From Ignavibacteriaceae bacterium (GTDB taxonomy: Bacteria; Bacteroidota; Ignavibacteria; Ignavibacteriales; Ignavibacteriaceae), in the NCBI GenBank assembly GCA_013388545.1, contig JACAFB010000008.1, positions 1-64,000 of the forward strand: a DNA stretch of 64,000 nt. Direction: 5' to 3'. The position numbers were made by a program, and so were the translations under genes. Of this stretch, positions 9,600-17,984 are shown one piece after another. The notes beneath the pieces are model-generated. The model was not told the DNA's origin. It searched no databases and saw only the letters and a program-made list of their open reading frames with translations. Each line of letters opens with the position of its first letter. The first letter of the stretch is position 1.

Positions 9600-11072
9600 T
9601 TATTCCTTTAATGCAGGTAATGTAAAATAAAAAACCGTTCCTTTACCCTTTACACTTTCTACCCCGATCTTCCCGCCTTGTCTTTCAATAAGATCTTTGC
9701 AAAGAACCAATCCAAGTCCTGTTCCGCGTTCATTTTCAGTACCCGGAAGCGAAAAGCCCGAATCGACTTTAAAGAGCTTGCTCATTTCAGTTTCATCCAT
9801 TCCAACACCAGTATCACGAACAAATATTTTAACAAAATCATTCTCTTCTGATACGTCAATTGTAATTGTTCCTCCCTGCGGAGTGAATTTAATTGCATTC
9901 GAAATCAGATTGCGAATTACAGTATAGGTCATACGGTCATCTGCATTTATCAGAATACTGGTGTTTGTTGGATAAATAAGCGTGATGTTTTTGTATTTAA
10001 GATTTTGCTGGTAGAGTAGTGATAAGTCGTGAAATAATGATCGTAAATAAATTTTAACAGGCTCAAATTTAATTCTTCCCGTTTGAATACGCGACCATTC
10101 AAGCAGGTTTTCTGTTAAATTGAAAAGGCTTCTCGCTGATTTGTTTGCTTCTGTAATCATATCCAGCATCTCACGATCGTTCATCTCATGAAAGTCCTCT
10201 TCAAGTATCTCAGTAATTCCGATTAAACCCGACAAAGGACTTCTGATATCGTGAGCAATTATCGAAAAGAATTTATCCCTTGTTTTTATGCTTTCGGAAA
10301 GTTCCTTGTTAAGGAATGTTACCCGTTCCTGATTTTCTTTTTGCTCAGTAATATCTGTACCTGTTCCGATAAACCCAACAAAGCTGCCCTCAGGTGTCAT
10401 CCTGGGAATTCCACGAAGAAGAATCCAATGAAATTCATTATTGCGGTTCTTCAACCTGATTTCTTTTGAGAAAATTTTGCGGCTTTCAAAACAGGAATAA
10501 TAATCTTTGATCAGGCTGTCCATATCATCCTGGTGAACATTTCTCAGCCAGTTCATGCCAAGTTCATCACCGATTTCTGAGCCTGTAAAATTAAGCCAGA
10601 CCTTGTTTACAAAACTGAAAAGCCCGTCAATATCTGCAATCCAAATCATTACTGGTGCGTTATTAGCCAGATTCTGAAATCTTGCTTCACTTTCTTTGAG
10701 CAATTCTTCTTTTATTTTGTTCTGTGTGAAATCAACTATGCTGATTAAAATTGAGAGTTTGTCTGCCTCTTTAATGAGCTTGCCCTGTATTTTTGCCCAG
10801 AAGCTTTTACCTTCGCGGCAGGTGATTTTAGTTTCCAGATTAATATCTAAGCTTTTCGTGATCAAATCATTTATCAAATGCTTTAAGTTGTTTTCGGCAG
10901 CATTATCAAGAAAATTATAGATGGAATAGGAATAAATTTCCTGCTTCGCACAGCAAAGCATTCCAAGGGCATGGATGTTCGACTTTTTAATATTGCCCTG
11001 CAGGTCAATCAAAAGGATTCCTACAGGAAGGTTGTCGAGCAGATTTAATTCTTTTTGTGAAGTATCGAGCAT
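9600..11072 (-). CDS. soluble PAS-domain sensor histidine kinase
   Basis: Cytoplasmic two-component kinase with no membrane segment. In order: a first PAS-like domain (about residues 10-120, GILLIDLQGNI), a second PAS/PAC (about 130-250, ending GTGTDITEQKE), a HisKA dimerisation helix with the phospho-acceptor in FFSIIAHDIRSPLSG, and a HATPase domain with an N-box (NLISNAIKFTPQGG), a G1 box (DTGVGMD) and a G2 box (GTGLGLVLCKDLI). The ATG ending at 11072 was chosen; a TTG 21 bases upstream is possible. No response regulator lies beside it, so it is an orphan whose partner is elsewhere. It is divergent from lipoprotein A1 across a 417-base gap. The signal sensed is unknown. Confidence 0.92.
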   Translation of the reverse strand: MLDTSQKELNLLDNLPVGILLIDLQGNIKKSNIHALGMLCCAKQEIYSYSIYNFLDNAAENNLKHLINDLITKSLDINLETKITCREGKSFWAKIQGKLIKEADKLSILISIVDFTQNKIKEELLKESEARFQNLANNAPVMIWIADIDGLFSFVNKVWLNFTGSEIGDELGMNWLRNVHQDDMDSLIKDYYSCFESRKIFSKEIRLKNRNNEFHWILLRGIPRMTPEGSFVGFIGTGTDITEQKENQERVTFLNKELSESIKTRDKFFSIIAHDIRSPLSGLIGITEILEEDFHEMNDREMLDMITEANKSARSLFNLTENLLEWSRIQTGRIKFEPVKIYLRSLFHDLSLLYQQNLKYKNITLIYPTNTSILINADDRMTYTVIRNLISNAIKFTPQGGTITIDVSEENDFVKIFVRDTGVGMDETEMSKLFKVDSGFSLPGTENERGTGLGLVLCKDLIERQGGKIGVESVKGKGTVFYFTLPALKE

Positions 11073-11489
11073 CTCTTTTTCTTCAATTAACAATCTTTAT
11101 CAATAGTTTTTACAAGCAATTTATCTGCCAGAATTATAAAAAATATAAAGCTCGATTTTCATTCATTTTAAGATACTTTACTAAGTTTCTATCTGAACTA
11201 CGGAAAAAATTCACTGTATTTAACGGATGCTTTGCGTTGAATAAGGCGTGTATCAAATAGTGTTTTTTTTCGTTACATATTCTCAAAAGAAAGCATCTGA
11301 ATATTTTCCTATCCCTAAAAAAGTTGAAAATTTGCCTAAAAATGAAATAAAAATGTATAAAGAGAATGGCAAGCTTTTAGAGTAAAGATATCAGGTTCTT
11401 TGACGCATTGTAAGTTCTTTCTCTTAAAGATAGAGTGATGTTAGGCTTAAATTATTTCAATTTTTAATCACTTAATCTTAGGAGACAAA
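11073..11489. promoter_or_regulatory. 417-base divergent intergenic region with possible structured leader
   Basis: No convincing gene; short frames here lack initiation signals. It must hold promoters for the minus-strand kinase and the plus-strand lipoprotein A1. On the plus strand GCCTAA (11334-11339) can pair with TTAGGC (11441-11446), and inside that AAGAGAA (11360-11366) with TTCTCTT (11419-11425), giving a nested two-helix leader ahead of the A1 ribosome-binding site (TTAGGAGA at 11478-11485). No known riboswitch class was matched with confidence. Confidence 0.4.
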
Positions 11490-12059
11490 ATGCGAATCAT
11501 ACACTTAATCCTTCTACTGACTGCATTCATAGCTTTCAGCTGTATGGATTCGTCTGTAAATAATCAGATTGCGGACGAAAATGACTACCAGCTTCTTAAA
11601 CTTCCTGCTAAATCCGAATTATCTGCTGAAACTGAATTTTCAGTAACTAAAAATATTAATGGTGATGAAGGCGGTTCAATTATCCTGAATAATGCTTACA
11701 AGAATGCTCAAGGAAAATGGGTAGTCATAGCGGCATATTTATATGTTCCGGCCGGTGCATTTAGTGGCTCGGAAAATATTACATTAAAAGTTGATGATGA
11801 CTTTGCAGCAGTAAGTTGCTCCCCGGGCATGGTTTTTAATAAATCTCTTGAGTTAAGTTTAACTTTTACCGGTCTTAATTTACTTGAAATGGGCATAAAT
11901 AATCAGAATGCAGATTTTGCATATATCAGCAATGATGGCTCATTAGAGTATTTAGAGTACAGCAATTTAACTGTAAATACGAATTTGGGTAAAATTTCTG
12001 TTAAAGATGCTAAACTGAATCATTTTTCAAGATTTGGCTTTATTAAAAAGCACGAATAA
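11490..12059 (+). CDS. lipoprotein A1 of the duplicated cassette (ZU5-like)
   Basis: 189-residue predicted lipoprotein (MRIIHLILLLTAFIAFSC, Cys18 at the lipobox) preceded by a strong AGGAG. The mature part is one beta-rich domain with GGSIILN, a VPAGAFSG turn, a VDDDFAAV strand, FNKSLELSLTFTGL, and a C-terminal HFSRFGFIKK tail. The pattern of GG, strand, PxGAFS and late HFSRxG resembles bacterial ZU5-like lipoprotein domains; that assignment is inference from motif order. It is the first gene of cassette copy 1, followed by lipoprotein B1 and two TPR genes, and is a clear paralogue of the protein at 17355-17927, sharing PxGAFS, the DD(E/D)xAAV strand and the HFSRFGFIKK end. Function unknown; the outer-membrane or periplasmic site is inferred from the lipobox. 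Confidence 0.8.
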   Translation: MRIIHLILLLTAFIAFSCMDSSVNNQIADENDYQLLKLPAKSELSAETEFSVTKNINGDEGGSIILNNAYKNAQGKWVVIAAYLYVPAGAFSGSENITLKVDDDFAAVSCSPGMVFNKSLELSLTFTGLNLLEMGINNQNADFAYISNDGSLEYLEYSNLTVNTNLGKISVKDAKLNHFSRFGFIKKHE

Positions 12060-12127
12060 TGAACTCATCTAAATTAAATCCAAGAAAAACAATGGGAACT
12101 AAAGAATTAAAAACAAAAGGTTATAAA

Positions 12128-12697
12128 ATGAAAAACTTAATATTGCTTCCTCTTTTACTAGGTCTGTTTCTTTTCGGTTGTAGTCAGGAGGCTGAGATTC
12201 AGTCCCCGACTGACCCGGGAAGTCAGAACTTTAAGTGGATAGGTCTTCCGTCTCATTCAGTTGCCTCAACTGAAATGGAAGTAACTCAGTCCCAGGATAT
12301 AAATGGTTCAAACGGCGGTACTTTGAATCTTAATTACTCATATGCCGGTGGTCCATTTGGAACAGTAAGTGTTACCTCTACCTTGCAATTTGTTCCTGGT
12401 GCATTTTCAGGAACTAAAACTATAACTGAAACCGTAGATGATTCATACTGCTATGTCAGCTTCGGTCCATCAATGAGTTTCAATTCACCTGCAATTTATA
12501 ACATTACTTATACAGGTATTGATTTATCCGGAGTAAATCCGAATACAGTAGAGTTTGTCTATGCCGCACCGGATGGTTCAACTCAGGTAATTCCAAATGA
12601 TGGAATTTCAATTGACCTGAATACCGGAACATTAACAGTATTAAATGCGAGGTTATCTCATTTTTCAAGATATGGCTTTATCAATAAAACGAATTAA
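12128..12697 (+). CDS. lipoprotein B1 of the duplicated cassette (ZU5-like)
   Basis: About 189-residue lipoprotein. The ATG at 12128 gives a clean lipoprotein signal (MKNLILLPLLLGLFLFGC) and follows AAAAGG; an in-frame ATG at 12059, overlapping the A1 stop, would add a charged leader that would spoil the signal. The mature domain has GGTLNLNYSYAGGPFG, FVPGAFSGTKTITETVDD, SFGPSMSFNSPAIYNI and the C-terminal ARLSHFSRYGFIN. It shares its fold signature with lipoprotein A1 and is strikingly similar to B2 (17985-18545), much closer than A1 is to A2, so B is the more constrained member. A single Cys (CYV, conserved in B2) lies mid-domain. No catalytic residues are visible; binding or structural roles are possible. 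Confidence 0.82.
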   Translation: MKNLILLPLLLGLFLFGCSQEAEIQSPTDPGSQNFKWIGLPSHSVASTEMEVTQSQDINGSNGGTLNLNYSYAGGPFGTVSVTSTLQFVPGAFSGTKTITETVDDSYCYVSFGPSMSFNSPAIYNITYTGIDLSGVNPNTVEFVYAAPDGSTQVIPNDGISIDLNTGTLTVLNARLSHFSRYGFINKTN

Positions 12698-12756
12698 CCT
12701 GAAATCAATAAACTGAAAATGTTAAGAGATAAATAACAAAGTGTCCCGGGAAAAAA

Positions 12757-13998
12757 ATGGAAATGATTAAAAGAAATTTCGAAAACGACCTTCAGCAGAT
12801 TCTGCAAAACTATCTGAGAAAGGAAGAAATTTCAGAGCTTAATGGAAAGCTGAAAGTTTTCGGCGAAAATGGCAGAGACTTTAATAATAAGGTGAGCGAA
12901 ATTTATAAAAGGCAGCTTGATCTCGATCTGTATGACTTTAGTGAACGGATTCAGATTGACCGGACCATTACCTATTCACAAAAGAGCTTATCGCCCGAAG
13001 ACTTTAGCAGTCTTTTAATCAACCTGGGAAAACTTTGTATCTCTCACGGAAGACTAAACCTTGCTCACGAAGTTTTAACCAAGGCACGAAGATTTTCAAT
13101 TGCAGCCACACTTAAAGCTGAATCTCTGCTTGCTCTATCCGATGTTTATAGCCGGCGTGCAAAATGGGAAGAAAGCATCTCCGTTTTACGTAATGCTCGT
13201 ATTATTTACCGAAATGCAAATGATAGAACCGGGATTGCCAGATGTGATAATCTTATGGGTACAATCTATGGCGATCAGGGGGATTTTAATAGAGCAAAAA
13301 GATGTTTTCAATCAAGCCTTTCACGCCTGATGAAAAATGAGAATCCGGAGTTAGTTGCTACTTTGGAAAATAATCTTGGCATCGTTGAGATGATGCTTGG
13401 AGAAAAAGAAAATGCAGTTGATCACTTTAAGCGTGCACTTGAGTTATTTGATGAAATTCGGGAATTAAGGCGAGTTGCTGAAATAAAGTATAATATCGGT
13501 TTGTTGTATTATGAAATGCAGCAATTTAAATCGGCAATCATTTCGTTTGATGAAAGCATAGAGCTGTGCCTCAATGCACATTTTATTCCTACACTCTGCT
13601 TATCATACCTGGCAAAGGCAAATGTATTGGTAACCCTGTCTGAATTCAGCAACGCCCGTGAATTTGCAGATAAAGCTCTCGAGGTAAGTCATCATCTTGA
13701 TGATAAGCTTACAATTGCAGATATCTACAGGATAAAAGGAACAATTGAAAGAAATCTAAAGAATTATAATTCAGCAGAGAACTATTTGCTTACCAGCCAT
13801 AGGATAAATGTAAACCTGAAAAATGAGTTGAATATTGCTGAATCATCATTCGAACTAGCTAAACTTTATGCTGAGATTGGAAAACAAGAATTAAAAGAAA
13901 TTTATTTGCGTGGTTCGATTAATTATTACAAACAAATAAATTCTACTGAAAGGGTAAAATTAGTTGAAGAGTTTTTTGGGGTAGAAAAAGTTTATTAA
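12757..13998 (+). CDS. TPR repeat protein T1 of the duplicated cassette
   Basis: 413-residue protein without signal peptide or membrane segment, so probably cytoplasmic. An N-terminal helical region of about 85 residues (RQLDLDLYDF, IQIDRTITYSQ) is followed by tandem tetratricopeptide repeats from about residue 85 to 395, with typical signatures such as GTIYGDQGDFNRAKRCFQ, NIGLLYYEMQQFKSAI and IKGTIERNLKNYNSAENY. It is homologous end to end to T3 (18580-19833) and more distantly to T2 (14023-15240). TPR arrays bind peptides or partner proteins. It lies 59 bases after lipoprotein B1; a cytoplasmic scaffold encoded with two exported lipoproteins is unusual. Not a named family. Confidence 0.85.
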   Translation: MEMIKRNFENDLQQILQNYLRKEEISELNGKLKVFGENGRDFNNKVSEIYKRQLDLDLYDFSERIQIDRTITYSQKSLSPEDFSSLLINLGKLCISHGRLNLAHEVLTKARRFSIAATLKAESLLALSDVYSRRAKWEESISVLRNARIIYRNANDRTGIARCDNLMGTIYGDQGDFNRAKRCFQSSLSRLMKNENPELVATLENNLGIVEMMLGEKENAVDHFKRALELFDEIRELRRVAEIKYNIGLLYYEMQQFKSAIISFDESIELCLNAHFIPTLCLSYLAKANVLVTLSEFSNAREFADKALEVSHHLDDKLTIADIYRIKGTIERNLKNYNSAENYLLTSHRINVNLKNELNIAESSFELAKLYAEIGKQELKEIYLRGSINYYKQINSTERVKLVEEFFGVEKVY

Positions 13999-14022
13999 CG
14001 AATATTTTTTCTGAGGTCAAAA

Positions 14023-15240
14023 ATGAAAAACGAAAACAACAAAATGTTTGAAGAAATTAAAAAGTTACTTGAGAAACAACTGGGAAGCGATGATACAATG
14101 GAATTCTGCAAAGTGCTTATTGCCCAGGGCAGCCTTGTATCGGATGCAGAATTTAGCGAAAATGACAAAAAGCAAATCCAGTTTGTTATTCCCGCCGGAG
14201 CCGATTTGCGAATATTGGTTGATAAAATAATTACTCTCTTAAAACAAATTCTTCCGGCTGAAAAATATTTCAAACTACTCCTTGATTTTTCAGATCTGAT
14301 GATCTATTACGGTCAGCTTGATTATGCAGCGCAGATTGTTGAAGAATTGATTGACAAGGTTAAATACAATACTCTTCATCTATCCTTAACTGCAGAAGCT
14401 TACCTGCTTATGTCAAAAATATGGTGGTCTCAGGCAAACTGGGAAGAAAGTCTGTATTATGTTCACAAAGCAGAAAGAATGTTCAGGCTGTTAAAAGATA
14501 CTGCCGGGTCTGCAAGATGCGAGAATATGCTCGGAACTATATACGGCGAAAAAGGAGAAATGGACAAAGCATTGAAGCATTTTGAAGCCGCCTCTTCAAT
14601 TCTTAATGATAACGGCGAAATTGCTACAAATGCAGCAATTGAATCTAACCTCGGTGTGATCTACACCATTCTTGGTGATTTCGACAAAGCAATTTGGAAT
14701 TATAAGAACGCAAAAGAAAAATTTGAAAAGCTGAATGATCTTAGAAAACTTGCCCGCATCAAGCATAATCTTGGAATGATGTATACAAGAATGGAAGACT
14801 TTGAATCTGCTCTTGATGAATTTAACGGCTGTATCACTATTTCCATAGATAAGGGTTATCTTTCAAACTGTGCAATATCCTATATCTCAAAAGCTTACAT
14901 CTACACGAAGTTGAATAATCCTGCTCTAGCAGATGCATTTACTGATAAAGCTATGGAAATTGCTTGCAGAATAAACGATAAGCTTACAGTTGCAGATGTT
15001 TATAAAATTAAAGGAATGATCTTTAATAATCTTCAAAACTTTGAGCTCTCTGAGGAATTCTTTGAAAACAGTTTAAGATTGAACAAGGATTTTGAAAACC
15101 AGTTAAATGAGGCTGAAGTTTCTATTGAGCTGGCAAAAACTCTACAATTAAAAAATCGCCAGGAAGAAGCAGAAGCTTATGTTAATTCAGCTAATAATTA
15201 TTTTAAGAATATTAAATACAATTCCAGTTCAGATAAATAA
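14023..15240 (+). CDS. TPR repeat protein T2
   Basis: 405-residue soluble TPR protein, a diverged paralogue of T1 and T3. The N-terminal 90 residues have little resemblance to T1, but the repeat region keeps the same order and spacing: ANWEESLYYVHKAER, GTIYGEKGEMDKALKHF, NLGVIYTILGDFDKAI, HNLGMMYTRMEDFESAL, and IKGMIFNNLQNFELSEEFF. It starts 24 bases after T1 behind TTTTTTCTGAGG. There is no T2 counterpart in cassette copy 2, so it arose by an additional tandem duplication in copy 1 or was lost from copy 2. No signal peptide. Likely a protein-protein interaction scaffold; partner unknown. Confidence 0.83.
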   Translation: MKNENNKMFEEIKKLLEKQLGSDDTMEFCKVLIAQGSLVSDAEFSENDKKQIQFVIPAGADLRILVDKIITLLKQILPAEKYFKLLLDFSDLMIYYGQLDYAAQIVEELIDKVKYNTLHLSLTAEAYLLMSKIWWSQANWEESLYYVHKAERMFRLLKDTAGSARCENMLGTIYGEKGEMDKALKHFEAASSILNDNGEIATNAAIESNLGVIYTILGDFDKAIWNYKNAKEKFEKLNDLRKLARIKHNLGMMYTRMEDFESALDEFNGCITISIDKGYLSNCAISYISKAYIYTKLNNPALADAFTDKAMEIACRINDKLTVADVYKIKGMIFNNLQNFELSEEFFENSLRLNKDFENQLNEAEVSIELAKTLQLKNRQEEAEAYVNSANNYFKNIKYNSSSDK

Positions 15241-15373
15241 TATTAATCTTTATCTGGATATGAATTTTTAATAACTGGGGATTTCTGATTTTTAGCTCTT
15301 TTTCAAGTTTTTGTTTTAGGTTTTACTGGAAATTTTGATTTAAATTAGCATCGCTTTTCTAAAATTCTAAAGC

Positions 15374-17098
15374 GTGCTGATTATCAGAATAAAAAAAATA
15401 TTACCGCTGATTTTCCTTTGGGTTTTGATATCCTGCTCATCTCTTTTTTCCCAATCTGTATTGAAAAGTTTTCATCCTCTTTCAGGTAAATTTGCTGTTT
15501 CGCTCGAAGGAGGATTATCTTTTTCCCGGACCGATTTTCGAATATCCAAATTTGACTCGCTTGCTAAACTATCGTTTGAATATTATTTCCCGACTTACAA
15601 TCCTGGTGCTTTTGGTATTCATTTGTTTGGTGGAGTTGGGGATCTTTCCGGCGAAGGAGGTGCAAGCCTTCAGTATTTATTTGTGAAAAATTTTAATTCT
15701 GTAATCAGGTTTGCCGGTGCAGGTTTATCTTATAATTATCGGCTCTCCCGAATTTTCATTCCTTTCATTTCTCTTGGTGCTTCATACATTAAGTTTTATC
15801 CAAGAGACTATAGTGGAAACGAATTACCGGGCTTAGCTACCGGAAGATATAAAACCCATTCGGCATTGTATTCCGGTGAAATAGGCATTAAATATTTATT
15901 CGATCCCGCTTTATCTCTTAATCTGAGCTTTGGATTAAATTATTCGGGCTCAGATAATCTTGACGACATGCCTGATGAATTCACAGGAGACAGAGGGAAT
16001 GATTTTTTCTACAGCTCGATGCTTGGAATTTCACTTCTTATAAATGGTGTATCAGATATTGATGACGATGGTATTCCCGATGAAATAGATCTTTGTGATA
16101 ACACCCCGGTTGGAATTAATGTTGATGAATTTGGCTGTCCGATTGACTCTGACAAAGACGGAGTAGCTGATTACGTTGATAAATGCCCGGGAACATCCAT
16201 TGGGACTTATGTTGATCCCGTTGGCTGCCCGATTGATTCAGATAAAGACGGTGTGGCAGATGATATTGATCTCTGCGAAAATACTCCACAAGGAGTAAAG
16301 GTTAATCTAAATGGCTGTCCGTTGGATTCAGATTACGACGGCGTTGCCGACTATCTTGATAAATGCCCTGATACCGGGAAAAACGTACTGGTTGATAATT
16401 ACGGATGTCCCGTTGAAAAGGAAGAAGAAAAAATTAGTAGCCGTTCGGAAATTTTCATATTTGATATCCTGAATTTTGAGACTGGCAGTGCAAATCTTAC
16501 TGAATCAGCAATTAAACATCTCGATAAGATAATCCGCATTATGAAAGATTATCCGGCTACTCGCTGGCTTATCGAAGGTCATACTGATAATTTGGGAGGA
16601 TACAATTTTAATAAAGAGCTCTCTAATGAAAGGACAGCTTCTGTAGTTGATTATCTGCTGCAGAGCGGAGTTGAAAGCGGAAGACTAGTCGTAGCAGGAA
16701 TGGGAGAAGAGTTCCCGCTTTATCCAAATGAAACAAGCACAGGCAAATCAATAAATCGAAGAGTTACGATAGAGCTTCTCGATGAATCCATTACACCGGA
16801 GGAGCTAAAAAAGGAAATAACCGAAGTGATAAATGAAATCCAGGGAGGCGAAATAGAAGTTCAACCGCTGATTTTCTTTGATGGAGCGAATTACACTTTT
16901 CAAATATCATCGTGGAAAAGTAAATATAAAGCACTCTCTGAGGTCCGAAAATATATTCAGAACGGATTTAACGCATTCATTTCCGAAGCAGAAGTGCCAT
17001 TAAAAGGAGGCAAATGGTTCAGAGTTCGCATTGGATATTTTGACTCTGCAGGCGAAGCTGCTGAATACAGAGCAAGATTCTTTTCTCAATCAAACTAA
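15374..17098 (+). CDS. OmpA-like outer-membrane protein with TSP3 repeats and a SPOR domain
   Basis: 574-residue envelope protein. A signal peptide (about 1-27, ending FSQS) is followed by a beta-barrel-like region (about 30-220), then calcium-binding thrombospondin type 3 repeats (about 228-347; DIDDDGIPDEIDLC, DSDKDGVADYVDKC and similar), an OmpA C-terminal peptidoglycan-binding domain (about 368-475, with EGHTDNLG and the NERTASVV Arg), and a C-terminal SPOR-like domain (about 505-570, YTFQISSWKSK to RVRIGYFDS). OmpA domains bind diaminopimelate in murein and SPOR domains bind denuded glycan strands, so both C-terminal modules face peptidoglycan. The start is GTG at 15374. It lies 133 bases after T2 and before cassette copy 2. 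Confidence 0.88.
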   Translation: MLIIRIKKILPLIFLWVLISCSSLFSQSVLKSFHPLSGKFAVSLEGGLSFSRTDFRISKFDSLAKLSFEYYFPTYNPGAFGIHLFGGVGDLSGEGGASLQYLFVKNFNSVIRFAGAGLSYNYRLSRIFIPFISLGASYIKFYPRDYSGNELPGLATGRYKTHSALYSGEIGIKYLFDPALSLNLSFGLNYSGSDNLDDMPDEFTGDRGNDFFYSSMLGISLLINGVSDIDDDGIPDEIDLCDNTPVGINVDEFGCPIDSDKDGVADYVDKCPGTSIGTYVDPVGCPIDSDKDGVADDIDLCENTPQGVKVNLNGCPLDSDYDGVADYLDKCPDTGKNVLVDNYGCPVEKEEEKISSRSEIFIFDILNFETGSANLTESAIKHLDKIIRIMKDYPATRWLIEGHTDNLGGYNFNKELSNERTASVVDYLLQSGVESGRLVVAGMGEEFPLYPNETSTGKSINRRVTIELLDESITPEELKKEITEVINEIQGGEIEVQPLIFFDGANYTFQISSWKSKYKALSEVRKYIQNGFNAFISEAEVPLKGGKWFRVRIGYFDSAGEAAEYRARFFSQSN

Positions 17099-17120
17099 TC
17101 ATTAATAAAAAATCTGTTTC

Positions 17121-17141
17121 AATCAGAATCACTTTCTGATT
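17121..17141 (+). repeat. inverted repeat downstream of the OmpA-SPOR gene
   Basis: AATCAGAA (17121-17128) pairs with TTCTGATT (17134-17141) across a 5-base loop. There is no T-run, so it is a weak terminator candidate or an mRNA-stabilising hairpin. TATCAGA is repeated twice just downstream. Confidence 0.45.
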
Positions 17142-17261
17142 ATCAGACATTATCAGAATAATCCTTTAAATAAAATCTTTCTATTCGGAAAAAAATTAGG
17201 GGATTTTTTCGGTTCCTTTTTGGCATTATTTTAAATAAATAATCTGAAATATTGAACGTGT

Positions 17262-17345
17262 CAGGCAGAAAGCCTGGCAAAGAGTAGTTGTGATGCTATA
17301 GCAAAAACTATTTCAAAGATAAATTACTAAGTATCGCGAAACTCT
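17262..17345 (+). promoter_or_regulatory. possible structured leader before lipoprotein A2
   Basis: The 5' flank of A2 contains a perfect CAGGC/GCCTG hairpin (17262-17266 with 17272-17276), a TAGTT/AACTA helix (17285-17289 with 17306-17310), and AGAG (17281-17284) able to close on CTCT (17342-17345), which ends 9 bases before the ATG. The last pairing would lie over the ribosome-binding region, and no good Shine-Dalgarno is otherwise visible. It does not match a riboswitch class known to me; the assignment is inference. Confidence 0.35.
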
Positions 17346-17354
17346 GGGTTCAAA

Positions 17355-17927
17355 ATGAATAAATTTATTTTCTTATTTCTCTTACTTGGGCTTTTACTTT
17401 TTGGTTGTACACAAAATGAACAGCCGGTAATATCACCTCAGGATCAGTCAACTTATTCCCTAATTCAATTACCCCTTTCAGATAATTTTACCTTAGAGCA
17501 GTTGGTCAGCTTGGTTAAAAATATCGATGGATCTGTTGGAGGTATTATTAATGTTTCGCATAGCTACATAGATCTATCCGGAAACCTCGTTACAATGAAT
17601 GCTGAACTAAGAATTCCATCTGGTGCTTTCAGTGATTCAATTAATATCCTGATGCAGATTGATGATGAATATGCAGCTGTACATTTTGAACCTGCAATGA
17701 CTTTTAACAAAGCTCTGGAATTTGACTTAGAATTCACCGGACTAGATGTGGCTGGAATGGGATTGACGAGCGGAAACGTCGATTTTGTTTTTATAGATGA
17801 CAGTGGCAACATTGAGTTGATTGATAAAAATGCGATTCACGTTATAAAATCACAAGGTATGCTTTCAGTCAAGTCAGCCCGGATTCCGCATTTTTCAAGA
17901 TTTGGATTTATAAAGAAATCGAAGTAA
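17355..17927 (+). CDS. lipoprotein A2 of the duplicated cassette (ZU5-like)
   Basis: 190-residue lipoprotein (MNKFIFLFLLLGLLLFGC, Cys18). The mature beta-rich domain repeats the A1 pattern: VKNIDGSVGGIINV, IPSGAFSDSINILMQIDDEYAAV, FNKALEFDLEFTGLDV and a terminal HFSRFGFIKKSK. It is the first gene of cassette copy 2 and is followed by B2 (57 bases) and T3 (34 bases). Compared with A1, the framework and last 12 residues are conserved while the N-terminal half differs, as expected of an old duplication. The fold assignment (ZU5-like) is by motif order only. Function unknown. Confidence 0.8.
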   Translation: MNKFIFLFLLLGLLLFGCTQNEQPVISPQDQSTYSLIQLPLSDNFTLEQLVSLVKNIDGSVGGIINVSHSYIDLSGNLVTMNAELRIPSGAFSDSINILMQIDDEYAAVHFEPAMTFNKALEFDLEFTGLDVAGMGLTSGNVDFVFIDDSGNIELIDKNAIHVIKSQGMLSVKSARIPHFSRFGFIKKSK

Positions 17928-17984
17928 TAAATTTTTAATTAATTAAGTATATCTAATACTCTATCAAAATAAAAGGAACAAAAA

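Noticed and set aside
11360-11412. c-di-GMP-I (GEMM) riboswitch before lipoprotein A1, from GGCAA and GACGCA
   Set aside because: The paired regions and tetraloop/receptor sequences of the class are not visible; two short words are not enough.
12059-12127. N-terminal extension of lipoprotein B1 from the ATG at 12059
   Set aside because: It would place 23 charged residues ahead of a clear lipoprotein signal; B2 starts at the equivalent of 12128.
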